Notes: generated from the sequence alone by a model not told the origin. 64,000 nucleotides of DNA from Flaviramulus sp. BrNp1-15 (GCF_022259695.1 NZ_CP092099.1:1782471-1846470); one strand, 5' to 3'; positions 9,795 to 18,100 are shown, counted from the first letter of the stretch. A program made the numbers and translations.

Positions 9795-10169
9795 TTAGTT
9801 TGCCATTTCAGCCTTAGTTCTCTTTTCAGCGAATTTTTCAATTAAATCTGGTACTTTTTCAAAAGCCGCGGCTAAACCGTGAGCTTTTCCAGATTCAATA
9901 AAAGAAATTTCTTCTCCTTTTGTAACAAGAAAACCTAGAGGCTCGATACCTACACCAGCTCCAGCTCCAGCGCCTTGGCCTTTGGCAGCTTTAGCTTTAG
10001 TTTCTGTGCTTTCGCCACCACCAGATCCAAATCCCATTCCTACTTTAATTACGGGAACACATTTAAATTCTCCTAATTGAAATTGCTCGCCAACAACAGT
10101 TTCTGTTTTAGCTTCTGTTTTAATAAAGTCGGTAATTTTGCCTAATAATTCTTCAAAATGTAAATCCAT
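9795..10169 (-). CDS. GerW/YtfJ family protein
   Basis: This 124-residue protein matches the GerW (YtfJ, spore protein) family: an N-terminal helix, then a beta segment reading VVGEQFQLGEFKCVPVIKVGMGFG-type pattern, a Gly/Ala/Lys-rich loop around residues 57-75, then PLGFLVTKGEEISFI. The family was named in Bacillus, but it is widespread in non-spore-formers, so no sporulation is implied. Its upstream partner at 10181-10681 resembles the DUF2953 protein that sits beside YtfJ in Bacillus (YtfI), 11 bp away. This conserved pairing suggests a joint, still unknown envelope function. Confidence 0.82.
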   Translation of the reverse strand: MDLHFEELLGKITDFIKTEAKTETVVGEQFQLGEFKCVPVIKVGMGFGSGGGESTETKAKAAKGQGAGAGAGVGIEPLGFLVTKGEEISFIESGKAHGLAAAFEKVPDLIEKFAEKRTKAEMAN

Positions 10170-10180
10170 AATCTAATAAT

Positions 10181-10681
10181 TTAAAAGTTAATAAATGATC
10201 TTATAATATCTATCGGTCTATTTTTTACTAGTAAAACCAATTGATTTTGTCCCTGAAAATTGATATAAAAACCACCAATACTATAATTTAATAAAGCAAA
10301 TAATGGATATAATTTGGCATTTGAAATGCAATTTCCAGTATCAATATTCATAAAAAAGTGTTTTACTCTAAACGTTTTTATTACTCTAATAATCTTTTTA
10401 TAAGGCACGTTTTTTTTTGGTTTAGTAACATCACTTTTTTTAGCTTCTTTCTTTTTGTTTACACTCTTTTCTTTTAGAGGATAGATGTAAAATTTAATAA
10501 AGAAAATTTTACATCGTATTCTAAAAATTTCAGCATCATGTTGTTCTAAATTAGCTTCTGCTAAACCTTGTAATTGTACATAGTATTGGTTAGTTGTTGT
10601 GTCTAAACATACAGTAATTGGTACTAGTAGCAAGGAAATTAAAACTAGTAGAATAACAGCTGTGACTATAATTAGTGTCAT
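10181..10681 (-). CDS. DUF2953-like membrane-anchored protein
   Basis: The 166-residue product starts with a hydrophobic segment (about residues 2-24, rich in Ile, Val and Leu), followed by a short beta-type region, a Lys-rich stretch (KEKSVNKKKEAKKSD, about 73-87) and a C-terminal part ending in RPIDIIRSFINF. The call as DUF2953 rests on this layout and on its position directly upstream of a GerW/YtfJ gene, as in Bacillus ytfI-ytfJ. Sequence recognition alone is weak. The dyad at 10757 faces the other way, toward the dehydrogenase, so this operon likely has its own promoter. Confidence 0.6.
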   Translation of the reverse strand: MTLIIVTAVILLVLISLLLVPITVCLDTTTNQYYVQLQGLAEANLEQHDAEIFRIRCKIFFIKFYIYPLKEKSVNKKKEAKKSDVTKPKKNVPYKKIIRVIKTFRVKHFFMNIDTGNCISNAKLYPLFALLNYSIGGFYINFQGQNQLVLLVKNRPIDIIRSFINF

Positions 10682-10756
10682 GTTTAAATTTTGCTTTAAA
10701 GTAACTATTCAAGTGTATATAAAACAATGATATTGCTCAACTTAGAGTATTATGTC

Positions 10757-10799
10757 TGATATATATCATTGTTGGATTTACATATAACAGATAACTTTA
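10757..10799 (+). promoter_or_regulatory. Class II dyad promoter of the D-lactate dehydrogenase gene
   Basis: The perfect dyad TGATATATATCA (10757-10768) is flanked by C and TTG in the orientation of the gene. Exactly 20 nt after the TTG comes TAACTTTA (10792-10799), a -7 box. The dyad centre is then near -41.5 and the start site near 10804, leaving a leader of about 70 nt. Confidence 0.75.
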
Positions 10800-10874
10800 T
10801 GACACCAAAATAATGAGTAAAAAGGGTTGTATATTTTATAAATAGAAACGCCTCATAAGTAAATACTAATCAAA

Positions 10875-11894
10875 ATGAAAGTCCTCGTTTATAGTGCCAA
10901 AAAATTTGAAATTCCTTATTTGGAAAATGCCAATAATAGAAAACACAAACTAACCTTTATTGAGGATACTTTATCCTCTGAAACTGCTATGAAAGCAGTT
11001 GGTTATGAAGGAATCTCAATATTTTCGGCAGATGATGCATCAGATTTGGTTTTAGAAAAATTAAAAGATTTTAATATTAAGTTTATTTCTTTAAGATCAG
11101 TTGGTTATGATAATGTAAATTTGAAAACAGCTTCTAGATTAAACATTAAAGTAGCCAATGTACCAGCATATTCACCTAATGCAGTGGCAGAACATGCTGT
11201 AGCTTTATTGTTAGCATTAAATAGAAAACTTATTCTTGCCAACCAACGTGTAAAACAATTTAATTTCGACTTGGATAATCTTACTGGAATAGATTTAAAT
11301 GATAAAACAGTTGGAATTATTGGTACTGGTAGAATAGGGTTTGTTATGGCTAAAATAATGCATGGTTTTGGTTGTAAATTAATTGGGCATGATATTGAGG
11401 TAAATAATGAATTGGTAGAAAAGTATAATATGCAATATTTGCCATTAAAAGATTTGTGTAAAGAAGCAGATATTATTTCGTTACATGTGCCTTTAAATAC
11501 TGAAACACATTATTTAATAGATGACAGTTTAATTGAACAAATGAAAGAAGGCGTAATAATCATTAATACGGCCAGAGGCGCAGTTTTAAAAACTGAAGAT
11601 GTTATTAACGGATTAAAAAATGGCAAAATAGGAGCATTAGGAATAGATGTTTACGAAAAAGAGAAAAGCATATTCTTTAAAGATCATTCTTATGATTTTC
11701 CAAAGGATGATATGCTAATTAAATTAAATGCAATTCCAAATGTTTTAATTACAGGACATCAGGCTTTTTTAACTGATGAAGCACTTACTAATATAGCAGA
11801 AACTACTATATACAATTTAACCTGTTGGGATGAAGACAGAGAAACAGAAAATGAATTAACAAATGCTAAAAAACTGAGTAGTCATTTATCATAG
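10875..11894 (+). CDS. ldhA: D-lactate dehydrogenase-type 2-hydroxyacid dehydrogenase
   Basis: This 339-residue NAD-dependent enzyme is LdhA-like: GIIGTGRIG (147-155) is the Rossmann motif, Arg234 in NTARGAVL binds substrate carboxylate, a Glu lies around 261-263 in DVYEKE, and His295 in ITGHQAF is the acid/base. The YSPNAVAEHAVALLLALNR segment near 99-117 is typical of fermentative D-lactate dehydrogenases. It reduces pyruvate to D-lactate, regenerating NAD+ when respiration is limited. It sits behind a perfect regulon dyad, consistent with induction under low oxygen. Its 3' end overlaps the convergent L,D-transpeptidase gene by 13 bp. Confidence 0.9.
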   Translation: MKVLVYSAKKFEIPYLENANNRKHKLTFIEDTLSSETAMKAVGYEGISIFSADDASDLVLEKLKDFNIKFISLRSVGYDNVNLKTASRLNIKVANVPAYSPNAVAEHAVALLLALNRKLILANQRVKQFNFDLDNLTGIDLNDKTVGIIGTGRIGFVMAKIMHGFGCKLIGHDIEVNNELVEKYNMQYLPLKDLCKEADIISLHVPLNTETHYLIDDSLIEQMKEGVIIINTARGAVLKTEDVINGLKNGKIGALGIDVYEKEKSIFFKDHSYDFPKDDMLIKLNAIPNVLITGHQAFLTDEALTNIAETTIYNLTCWDEDRETENELTNAKKLSSHLS

Positions 11895-12835
11895 TTGTAA
11901 ATATCATTAAATTCCATTTCTTCACCCTTTTCATTAATAATATTTAAATCGTATCTAATATTTATTTTAGTGTTAATTGGAGCATAATAATAAATAACCC
12001 AAGCATCTGCTTCTTTAGTGCCTATACAACCATTAGAATAGGCTTTCTCTAATGTTATTGGGTTTGTTGTTGGGTGAATTAATTGCCCGTTTTTTAATCC
12101 ATTTATTTCAGTTTCAATAAAAGGAATTTGAGGTAACTTAGTTACTTTATTATCATCTCTTTTGGTAACAAAATATTCATGATTATTGGCCGGATTAACA
12201 TATCTGGGATTTTTTACATGATTTATAACATAGCCTTTACCTGTTTTTGTTCTTAAATCTTCAATTCTACCAGACATTTCCAAATATTTTTTTTCATATC
12301 TACCAACGCGTACAGGAAACTCATAAAGTTTTGTTGAGTCTTCATAAATACGAAGCTTAAACTCAGGAATATTTACATCTATAACTGTGTTTTTAAATGA
12401 ATTTAAAATTTTTTTAGCTATTGTGGAATCAGGAATAGTTATTAATGTTCCTTTGGGAATTACAATCATTTTCTTTTGATTGTATATAAAAGAATCACGA
12501 GTTTTCATTCTGTAATAATCGGTGTTTTGAAGCGTGTCTATAATCCAGGGATTTGCTCGTACTAAAAGATGTTCAGTTAATTCAAAAGATGTAGATGTTT
12601 TATATTTTTTTGTTATTGAATCTAAGAACTGAAAATAGTTTTCTATAATAACGTCATTATTTACTTTAATTTTTTTTGGAAGAGAATCATTAAAAAAAGT
12701 TTTATTGCCCAAGATGTTTAAATATATGGGGAAAACATCGTCTTTTGGGCAACAAAACTTTAATGTTACAAATAATAGCAATAAAGCAAACAAAGCCAGT
12801 TTTGATAATAGTTTTATATTATTCATTTTCAACAA
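11882..12835 (-). CDS. L,D-transpeptidase (YkuD family) with atypical active-site motif
   Basis: The 317-residue protein starts with a hydrophobic segment (about 9-27) followed by two cysteines (FCCP), so it is exported and perhaps lipid-anchored. The YkuD domain occupies about 150-290. His254 in QLIHPTT and Cys270 in AYSNGCIG align with the catalytic residues. The usual SHGC(I/V)R signature is changed: Asn268 replaces the His before Gly-Cys, and Gly272 replaces the Arg. The cysteine is kept, so peptidoglycan cross-linking or attachment is possible. The gene is convergent with and overlaps the dehydrogenase. Confidence 0.85.
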   Translation of the reverse strand: MLKMNNIKLLSKLALFALLLLFVTLKFCCPKDDVFPIYLNILGNKTFFNDSLPKKIKVNNDVIIENYFQFLDSITKKYKTSTSFELTEHLLVRANPWIIDTLQNTDYYRMKTRDSFIYNQKKMIVIPKGTLITIPDSTIAKKILNSFKNTVIDVNIPEFKLRIYEDSTKLYEFPVRVGRYEKKYLEMSGRIEDLRTKTGKGYVINHVKNPRYVNPANNHEYFVTKRDDNKVTKLPQIPFIETEINGLKNGQLIHPTTNPITLEKAYSNGCIGTKEADAWVIYYYAPINTKINIRYDLNIINEKGEEMEFNDIYNYDK

Positions 12836-12876
12836 TTAATTCCTATTATCTATTTAATATTACTTCATTAAAACCT

Positions 12877-13050
12877 CTAATTTCTACTTGATAGAATAGA
12901 GGTAATTAATAAGCCAATACCTAATCCTAAAAGTATTGATCCAACAAACATTAGAGCAGATTCTGCAAGAAAAAAGAAACCAACTCCTAGACCTATAATA
13001 ACGCCTCCGCCTATGGCCCAATTGCTTTTATCTTCTTTATCATTTATCAT
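12877..13050 (-). CDS. Small two-helix membrane protein (57 residues)
   Basis: This short gene reads MINDKEDKSNWAIGGG onward: a charged N-terminus, then two hydrophobic segments (about residues 13-28 and 33-53) rich in Gly that resemble glycine-zipper membrane helices, ending in SILSSRN. It begins 9 bp after the peroxiredoxin stop on the same strand, so it is probably co-transcribed. It resembles in style the 74-residue membrane protein at 25610-25834. I do not recognise a named family and propose no function beyond a membrane-embedded accessory. Confidence 0.7.
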   Translation of the reverse strand: MINDKEDKSNWAIGGGVIIGLGVGFFFLAESALMFVGSILLGLGIGLLITSILSSRN

Positions 13051-13059
13051 TTTAAAATA

Positions 13060-13800
13060 TTAATTATTTAAAGCTAAATCTGGTTTTTTAAGAATGTTTT
13101 TTAAAACCTCTTCTTTATCAAGTTTTTTTGTACAGAAAAACCAATCTTTACAATCTAATTCATCAGTACTAGTCATACGTTCTTCAGCTACACCGCAAGA
13201 ACCTGCTGGCGATATAATAACATCGTCTCCAGGATTCCAATCTGCTGGAGTAGCCACATTAAACGCATCAGAAGTTTGCATAGCAATTAATGCTCTGTAT
13301 AACTCATCAAAATTTCTACCTAAACTTAAAGGATAGTAAATAATAGCTCTAATTATTCCTTTTGGGTCAACAAAAAATACTGCTCTAACGGCTTGAGTTT
13401 CACTTTCACCAGGTTGAATCATGCCGTATTTTTTAGCAATTTCCATGCTAATATCTTCTATTAAAGGAAATTTAACCTCAATGTTTTTCATGCCTTTAAA
13501 TTCAATTTTATCCTTAATAGTTCTTAACCATGCAATATGGCTGTATAAACCATCAATAGATAAGCCTATAAGTTTACAATTTGCTTTTGCAAACTTGTCT
13601 TCAAGGTGAGCAAACGTCATAAACTCACTTGTACAAACAGGTGTAAAATCTGCTGGATGACTAAATAATATAGACCATTTTCCATTGTAATCTTCTGGAA
13701 AATGAATTTCTCCTTGTGTTGTTACTGCCTTAAATGAAGGTGCTTTGTCTCCAATTCTTGGCATTGATACTACGTCTTGTACTTGTTGTAATGTTTCCAT
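13060..13800 (-). CDS. Peroxiredoxin of the Prx6/1-Cys-like subgroup
   Basis: AhpC/TSA-family peroxidase of 246 residues that reduces hydrogen and organic peroxides. The active site HPADFTPVCTSE places the peroxidatic cysteine at Cys56 with Thr53 in the TxxC motif. The long C-terminal domain (IIYYPLSLGRNFDELYR onward) is typical of Prx6-type enzymes. Further cysteines occur in PAGSCGVAEE and LDCKDWFFCTK, so a resolving cysteine is possible despite the 1-Cys layout. A variant regulon promoter lies upstream (13824-13866). The 57-residue membrane protein follows in the same operon. Confidence 0.93.
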   Translation of the reverse strand: METLQQVQDVVSMPRIGDKAPSFKAVTTQGEIHFPEDYNGKWSILFSHPADFTPVCTSEFMTFAHLEDKFAKANCKLIGLSIDGLYSHIAWLRTIKDKIEFKGMKNIEVKFPLIEDISMEIAKKYGMIQPGESETQAVRAVFFVDPKGIIRAIIYYPLSLGRNFDELYRALIAMQTSDAFNVATPADWNPGDDVIISPAGSCGVAEERMTSTDELDCKDWFFCTKKLDKEEVLKNILKKPDLALNN

Positions 13801-13823
13801 TGTTTATATGTTTTTATTTTAAT

Positions 13824-13866
13824 CTAAATTACTTTTTGAAACTTGTTGTAATTGTGATATTTGTTA
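13824..13866 (-). promoter_or_regulatory. Class II dyad promoter (mixed half-sites) of the peroxiredoxin gene
   Basis: On the minus strand the site reads TGTAACAAATATCACA: one half resembles GTAAC, the other the regulon ATCA half (core dyad 13855-13866). The -7 box TAATTTAG (13824-13831) lies at the standard 3+20 nt spacing. The mixed half-sites suggest two regulators or relaxed recognition. Confidence 0.6.
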
Positions 13867-13902
13867 CATAAACCATGCTTTTTGGCTATAAAGACATAGG
13901 GT

Positions 13903-14172
13903 TTACTTATGCATTTTTCCAATAGCACAACTCACATACGATTTAGCCTTTGTATATAATTTATTATCTGCGCCTAGTATAGGATAACCAATCATTGAAA
14001 GTATGTGTTTTGCCCTTTCAAAATCATGATGATTATAATAATCAAATGAAACTGTTTCTTCTTCTTGGTCTACCGTAACACCAGAAATATTTTTTACTTC
14101 AGAAAGTTTAGTGATTATAGTTGCTGCGCAACCACCACATTTTAAATTTTGTATGTGTACTGTAGATCTCAT
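13903..14172 (-). CDS. Heavy-metal-associated (HMA) domain protein
   Basis: An 89-residue HMA/CopZ-like protein. The beta-alpha-beta-beta-alpha-beta fold is suggested by VHIQNLKCGGCAATIITKL, where Cys12 and Cys15 form the CxxC copper-binding motif. The segment after residue 72 (KAKSYVSCAIGKMHK) is a short extension with an extra Cys. CopZ proteins carry Cu(I) to ATPases or sense it. No CopA-type ATPase is adjacent; the metal ATPase at 27830 is of another subgroup. It has its own regulon dyad at 14220-14231. A start at ATG 14172 fits a leader of about 12 nt from the predicted transcription start. Confidence 0.88.
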   Translation of the reverse strand: MRSTVHIQNLKCGGCAATIITKLSEVKNISGVTVDQEEETVSFDYYNHHDFERAKHILSMIGYPILGADNKLYTKAKSYVSCAIGKMHK

Positions 14173-14188
14173 GATTTATGCTATTCAA

Positions 14189-14231
14189 TAAAAGTATGTG
14201 AAACAACTAGTTATTAAAATGATTACCATCA
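14189..14231 (-). promoter_or_regulatory. Class II dyad promoter of the HMA-domain gene
   Basis: The dyad TGATTACCATCA (14220-14231, plus-strand reading) is followed in gene orientation by TTT and, after exactly 20 nt, by the -7 box TACTTTTA (14189-14196). Flanks match the oriented consensus CTGAT...ATCATTT. Confidence 0.7.
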
Positions 14232-14243
14232 GTTTTCAGGAAT

Positions 14244-15008
14244 TTATGCGAGAAGTTTTTTGTTGCTTTTTAATGCAGATATTGTAGCATCGTAACCTAT
14301 TTTAAAAATCTGATCAAGATATTTTTTATCAAAAGTGCCGTATTTACTTAATTCTTTCGGAGAAATAAATAAATCACAATCTTTAAATTTTTCAGAATCT
14401 TCTTTAATCGATTTTAATTTAAAAGCGCGTTCTACTACATTATATGAATGCTTTAAATCTTTAATAGTAATGGTGTTAAAACTATTCACATTAACGCCAA
14501 TTATAGAATCACATTTTGATTTTAATAGATTTACAGGAAAGTTATTAAGTGAACCGCCATCAATGTAATACGAATTATTAAATTTTACGGGAGCAAATAC
14601 ACCTGGGAATGCTGCAGATGCCAAAAGAGGTTTTATAAGTTCGCCTTCGTGAAAAGTTTCAAGATTACCATTTATAATATCTGTAGCAGTTATAATTAAA
14701 TACTTTTTTAAAGCATTAAAATCATCTTCTTTTAAATAGGTTTTAAAATTTGAATAAAATTTTTCAGCATCAATAAAACCAGGTTTATTTAGAGCGTATT
14801 TTTTAATGTCTAGTATTTGAATGCCTTTAAAAAACTTGAGAATATCTTGCCATTTATAGCCATAAGCATAAAGCGCACCTACAATAGCTCCAGCACTTGT
14901 TCCGGCAATGTGAGTTGGATATATATCATGTTCTTCTAAAGCTTTTATAACACCAATATGAGCAGCTCCTCTCATGCCACCACCAGATAATACTAAACCT
15001 ATGTTCAT
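14244..15008 (-). CDS. Patatin-like phospholipase
   Basis: This 254-residue cytoplasmic lipid acyl hydrolase belongs to the RssA/YlbK-type patatins. The oxyanion loop SGGGMRG is at 8-14, the nucleophile Ser38 in GTSAG at 36-40, and the catalytic Asp150 in DGGSLNNFP at 150-158. No signal peptide, beta-barrel or cNMP domain is attached, so it probably acts on membrane phospholipids or acyl esters from inside. It stands alone behind a regulon dyad. Confidence 0.92.
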   Translation of the reverse strand: MNIGLVLSGGGMRGAAHIGVIKALEEHDIYPTHIAGTSAGAIVGALYAYGYKWQDILKFFKGIQILDIKKYALNKPGFIDAEKFYSNFKTYLKEDDFNALKKYLIITATDIINGNLETFHEGELIKPLLASAAFPGVFAPVKFNNSYYIDGGSLNNFPVNLLKSKCDSIIGVNVNSFNTITIKDLKHSYNVVERAFKLKSIKEDSEKFKDCDLFISPKELSKYGTFDKKYLDQIFKIGYDATISALKSNKKLLA

Positions 15009-15029
15009 TTTTAAATAAATATTAGTTTT

Positions 15030-15072
15030 TAAAATTAGATTTATAGTACTGGTTTTACAATGATATAAGTCA
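15030..15072 (-). promoter_or_regulatory. Class II dyad promoter of the patatin gene
   Basis: The dyad TGATATAAGTCA (15061-15072) reads CTGAC-TTAT-ATCA-TTG in gene orientation. The -7 box TAATTTTA (15030-15037) lies exactly 20 nt further, giving a start near 15025, about 17 nt before the ATG. The site directly abuts the perfect palindrome at 15073-15110. Confidence 0.72.
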
Positions 15073-15110
15073 GTAGCGGTATGATTTAATATATTAAATC
15101 ATACCGCTAC
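15073..15110. repeat. Perfect 38-bp palindrome upstream of the patatin promoter
   Basis: Two 19-bp arms, starting GTAGCGGTATGATT, are exact reverse complements with no spacer. The element lies between the FadL stop and the patatin dyad. It could fold into a cruciform or a long RNA hairpin ending the FadL transcript, but there is no U tract after it. A terminator, protein-binding palindrome or REP-like element are all possible. Confidence 0.8.
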
Positions 15111-15147
15111 ATAACATTAATTAATGAAGAAATTGTTCTTTGGGTTT

Positions 15148-16533
15148 CTATTTATTAAAAGTATAACTTATACCAAATTGAATCATTGAAGTAGTCATTT
15201 CGTAAGAAATAGACGAACCTGGAATTGCACCTAAAGGATTAGCAGGAGAAGCCATGAAAGGAGATAATATCTGCCCTTCTGTTGATCCATTACTATCACC
15301 ATAATGATAAACAGCATCTACTTTCCAAGAATCGTTTACTATATAGCTAAAACCAAATTGGTATGCATTTTTGATTACTGCTGTTGCAGGAATATTAAAA
15401 AATGTTATCTCCTCTGGTATTGGGTTAGAACTATAAGTATAACCAAAACGTAATGGTAATTTATTAATTCCTTTATATTGAAGACCTGCGGATAAAATAG
15501 AAATATTATCCCATCCAAATCCAGCAACTGAAGCTGTTTGAGTCCATCCAGTTTCAATAAAACCTTCTGTGTTTTCATAATCAACACGTCTAAAATCAAG
15601 TGCCAAATCAACATCTCCAGTAGAATATCCTAATCCAAGTGAGAAAATTGCAGGATAATCCATTTGAAAATTATTTTTAGCTGAAGAATTGTCTAAATAA
15701 GTGTTTTCAAATTCAAATTCAGCGAATTTTTGAGCTGTTTTATAAGATGTTCCTAGTTTTAAACCAAAACCTGAATCATAAAACAATCCGAATTGAGCAC
15801 CAAATCCAATAGCTGTTGCTTTATCCGTTGTTGGGTAACCAGCCATAGTTGGATTTGCAGTAGGGTTAGGTGCTAACTCTAATGCTGAGTAGTTGATATT
15901 TGGTTGTATACCTATTGAGAATTTATCAGTTACTTCATAAGCATAAGATAAACCTACTTGCAATAACATATAGTCTGATTCAATATGTCCAAAACCATTC
16001 ATAGCTTGTGGCCAGTTTATTGAATTAGAATTGTTAGGATCCCAATTAGGATTTGGGTTTCCGTTCATATCCATTGGCAAATTCGTTTCTTGTGGGAATG
16101 TTACTCCAAATCCACTAATTCCAAAAGCAGATGCACCAAATGTATGTTTACTTCCTTCTTTACCCCAAACCATTGCTAATGCTGGCATTGGCGACATTCC
16201 TCTATCATCTTCAGTTGTTCCATAAACTGCAGGTGAACCAGGTGCTCCTGGGCCAAAATCACCAGGTTGCCAAAGCATATTTGGTGGTAAACTTGAACTC
16301 AATTCTGGGGAAGAAAAGAATAAACCAACATCTAGCTTAATAATTTTATCATCAAAAGCTGAAATAGCGGCTGGATTCCATTGTAATGCTCCAGAGATGT
16401 CTAAAGGTTGTCCTGTGGAAGCGCCACCCATAGACATGTTAACTGCTCCAACGCCTTGCATAATGTGTCCAGCTTGAGAGAAAACAGCAGTTGTAAATAA
16501 TAATAACAGGTAATTAATAAAGTTGGTTTTCAT
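15148..16533 (-). CDS. FadL/OmpP1-family outer membrane transporter
   Basis: This 461-residue outer membrane protein has a signal peptide (about 1-19) and then the FadL-type N-terminal region (QGVGAVNMSMGGAST...WNPAAISAF), followed by alternating hydrophobic beta strands to a C-terminal strand ending in FGISYTFNK. FadL-type barrels let hydrophobic compounds such as fatty acids or aromatics pass laterally into the outer membrane. Loops are rich in Pro, Asn and Gly (about 85-175). It is transcribed divergently from the SQR operon, and its own dyad promoter ends in a perfect -7 box. Confidence 0.9.
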   Translation of the reverse strand: MKTNFINYLLLLFTTAVFSQAGHIMQGVGAVNMSMGGASTGQPLDISGALQWNPAAISAFDDKIIKLDVGLFFSSPELSSSLPPNMLWQPGDFGPGAPGSPAVYGTTEDDRGMSPMPALAMVWGKEGSKHTFGASAFGISGFGVTFPQETNLPMDMNGNPNPNWDPNNSNSINWPQAMNGFGHIESDYMLLQVGLSYAYEVTDKFSIGIQPNINYSALELAPNPTANPTMAGYPTTDKATAIGFGAQFGLFYDSGFGLKLGTSYKTAQKFAEFEFENTYLDNSSAKNNFQMDYPAIFSLGLGYSTGDVDLALDFRRVDYENTEGFIETGWTQTASVAGFGWDNISILSAGLQYKGINKLPLRFGYTYSSNPIPEEITFFNIPATAVIKNAYQFGFSYIVNDSWKVDAVYHYGDSNGSTEGQILSPFMASPANPLGAIPGSSISYEMTTSMIQFGISYTFNK

Positions 16534-16610
16534 AATTAAAGTATTTGTAGATATTCTACAAACAATATTAAAATTTCATTTAAAGAATATCGTGATTTAT
16601 AAAAGTTTAT

Positions 16611-16653
16611 CAAAACTACCATCAGGATATTTAAACAACTATGATTTTTATCA
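16611..16653 (-). promoter_or_regulatory. Class II dyad promoter of the FadL-like gene
   Basis: The perfect dyad TGATTTTTATCA (16642-16653) is followed on the minus strand, after TAG and 20 nt, by TAGTTTTG (16611-16618), an exact match to the Bacteroidetes -7 consensus. Flanks are symmetric (ATGAT...ATCAT) rather than CTGAT. Confidence 0.68.
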
Positions 16654-16697
16654 TAAATCTTAATATTTCAACTAATTTTTTTTTCAGATAACCCTTG

Positions 16698-16713
16698 TGT
16701 AACCTTTGTTACA
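16698..16713. promoter_or_regulatory. Perfect palindrome TGTAAC-N4-GTTACA
   Basis: This 16-bp Crp/Fnr-style operator reads TGTAACCTTTGTTACA. It lies 12 bp upstream of the SQR dyad at 16726 and between the divergent FadL and SQR genes. Related sites occur at 39033, 39594 and (half) 13855. It probably binds a different Crp/Fnr protein from the TGAY dyads. Confidence 0.6.
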
Positions 16714-16725
16714 TAAGGACTTACA

Positions 16726-16768
16726 TGATTTTTGTCATATTTTGTAGTTAACTTTTGTTCTAATTTTA
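16726..16768 (+). promoter_or_regulatory. Class II dyad promoter of the SQR-TusE-DsrE2 operon
   Basis: The dyad TGATTTTTGTCA (16726-16737) is followed by TAT, 20 nt and the -7 box TAATTTTA (16761-16768). The predicted start is near 16773, about 53 nt before the ATG. Confidence 0.65.
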
Positions 16769-16825
16769 CACCAGAATAAATACTACTTTTTATCTAACCT
16801 TAAGTAGTTTTAAATTTTATAAAAA

Positions 16826-18073
16826 ATGAAAAATTTAATAATTTTAGGAGCAGGAACATCAGGAACAATGATGGCTAATCACCTAGTTTCAAAACTCCCG
16901 AAAAAAGAATGGCAAATTTCAATAGTTGATCAATATAAAACACACTATTATCAACCAGGTTTTTTATTTCTTCCTTTTGATATATATACAGAAGAACAAG
17001 TAAAAAAAGTTGGAAAGAAGTTTATACCTAAAGGTGTGAACTACATTCAAAAAAAGATTGAGAAAATTCTACCTGAAAAAAATAAGGTTGAATTAGAAGA
17101 TGAAACATTAGATTATGATATTCTAATAGTAGCGACTGGATCTAAAATTGCACCAGGTGAAACAGATGGTTTATTGGGTCCATTATGGAAAAAAGATATT
17201 TTTGATTTTTACACATATGAAGGCGCATTAGCATTACGTAATAAATTAAGAGATTGGGAAGGAGGTAAGCTTGTAGTTCATATTACTGAAATGCCAATAA
17301 AATGCCCAGTAGCACCATTAGAATTTGCCTTTTTAGCAGACTCTTATTTTAAGAAAAAAGGTATGAGAGACAAAGTAGATATTACTTATGTAACACCTTT
17401 AGATGGCGCCTTTACAAAACCAACTTGTACTAAAGCATTAAATTATCTATTACAGGAAAAGCAAATAAAAATTGAGACTGATTTTGCAATAATGGAAGTA
17501 GATAATGATAAGAAAGCAATTGTAGATTATGTAGATAAAGAAATTCCTTTTGATTTGTTGGTAACTATACCTACAAATATGGGAGATGAAGTTATAGAAA
17601 GATCTGGGTTAGGGGATGATTTAAATTTTATTCCAACACATAAACACACTTTACAATCTAGGGAACATGAAAATATTTTTGTTATAGGAGATGCCACAAA
17701 TGTACCTGCATCAAAAGCTGGATCTGTAGCACACTTTCAAGCAGAAACGCTTACAGATAATATTATTTTATATACTAAAGGTTATAGCTTAAAAGAAGAG
17801 TTTGATGGTCATGCCAATTGTTTTATAGAAACAGGCGAAAACAAAGCATTATTAATAGACTTTAACTATGATCAAGAACCAGTGCATGGTACATTTCCAT
17901 TTGCAAAAATTGGTCCTCTTAAATTATTAAAAGAGAGTGTGTTTAACCACTGGGGTAAATTAGCATTTAGATGGATTTATTGGAATATGTTATTAAAAGG
18001 TATACCAATTCCATTTGTAGGCAGAAACATGAGTTTCAAAGGAAAAATATTCGATATAAAAGCAAATAAATAA
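16826..18073 (+). CDS. Sulfide:quinone reductase-like FAD flavoprotein
   Basis: This 415-residue membrane-associated flavoprotein oxidises sulfide, passing electrons to quinone. GAGTSG (8-13) is the FAD dinucleotide motif, ATGS lies near 103-106, and a second FAD segment reads FVIGDATNVPASKAGSVAHFQ. Cys160 in EMPIKCPVAPLE and Cys201 in KPTCTKAL are candidate redox cysteines for sulfur transfer. It is a different subtype from the type II enzyme at 56893-58143. The TusE and DsrE2 genes follow 27 and 41 bp downstream of each other, which supports handling of the sulfane sulfur it makes. Confidence 0.85.
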   Translation: MKNLIILGAGTSGTMMANHLVSKLPKKEWQISIVDQYKTHYYQPGFLFLPFDIYTEEQVKKVGKKFIPKGVNYIQKKIEKILPEKNKVELEDETLDYDILIVATGSKIAPGETDGLLGPLWKKDIFDFYTYEGALALRNKLRDWEGGKLVVHITEMPIKCPVAPLEFAFLADSYFKKKGMRDKVDITYVTPLDGAFTKPTCTKALNYLLQEKQIKIETDFAIMEVDNDKKAIVDYVDKEIPFDLLVTIPTNMGDEVIERSGLGDDLNFIPTHKHTLQSREHENIFVIGDATNVPASKAGSVAHFQAETLTDNIILYTKGYSLKEEFDGHANCFIETGENKALLIDFNYDQEPVHGTFPFAKIGPLKLLKESVFNHWGKLAFRWIYWNMLLKGIPIPFVGRNMSFKGKIFDIKANK

Positions 18074-18100
18074 TTAATAACCATATAAATTATAGAAATC

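Noticed and set aside
9795-10169. Evidence for sporulation from GerW
   Set aside because: The family occurs widely in non-spore-formers and no other spore gene is present.
10722-10740. Second dyad-like TGATATTGCTCA upstream of the dehydrogenase
   Set aside because: Only half is good, and no -7 box lies at the regulon spacing in either direction.
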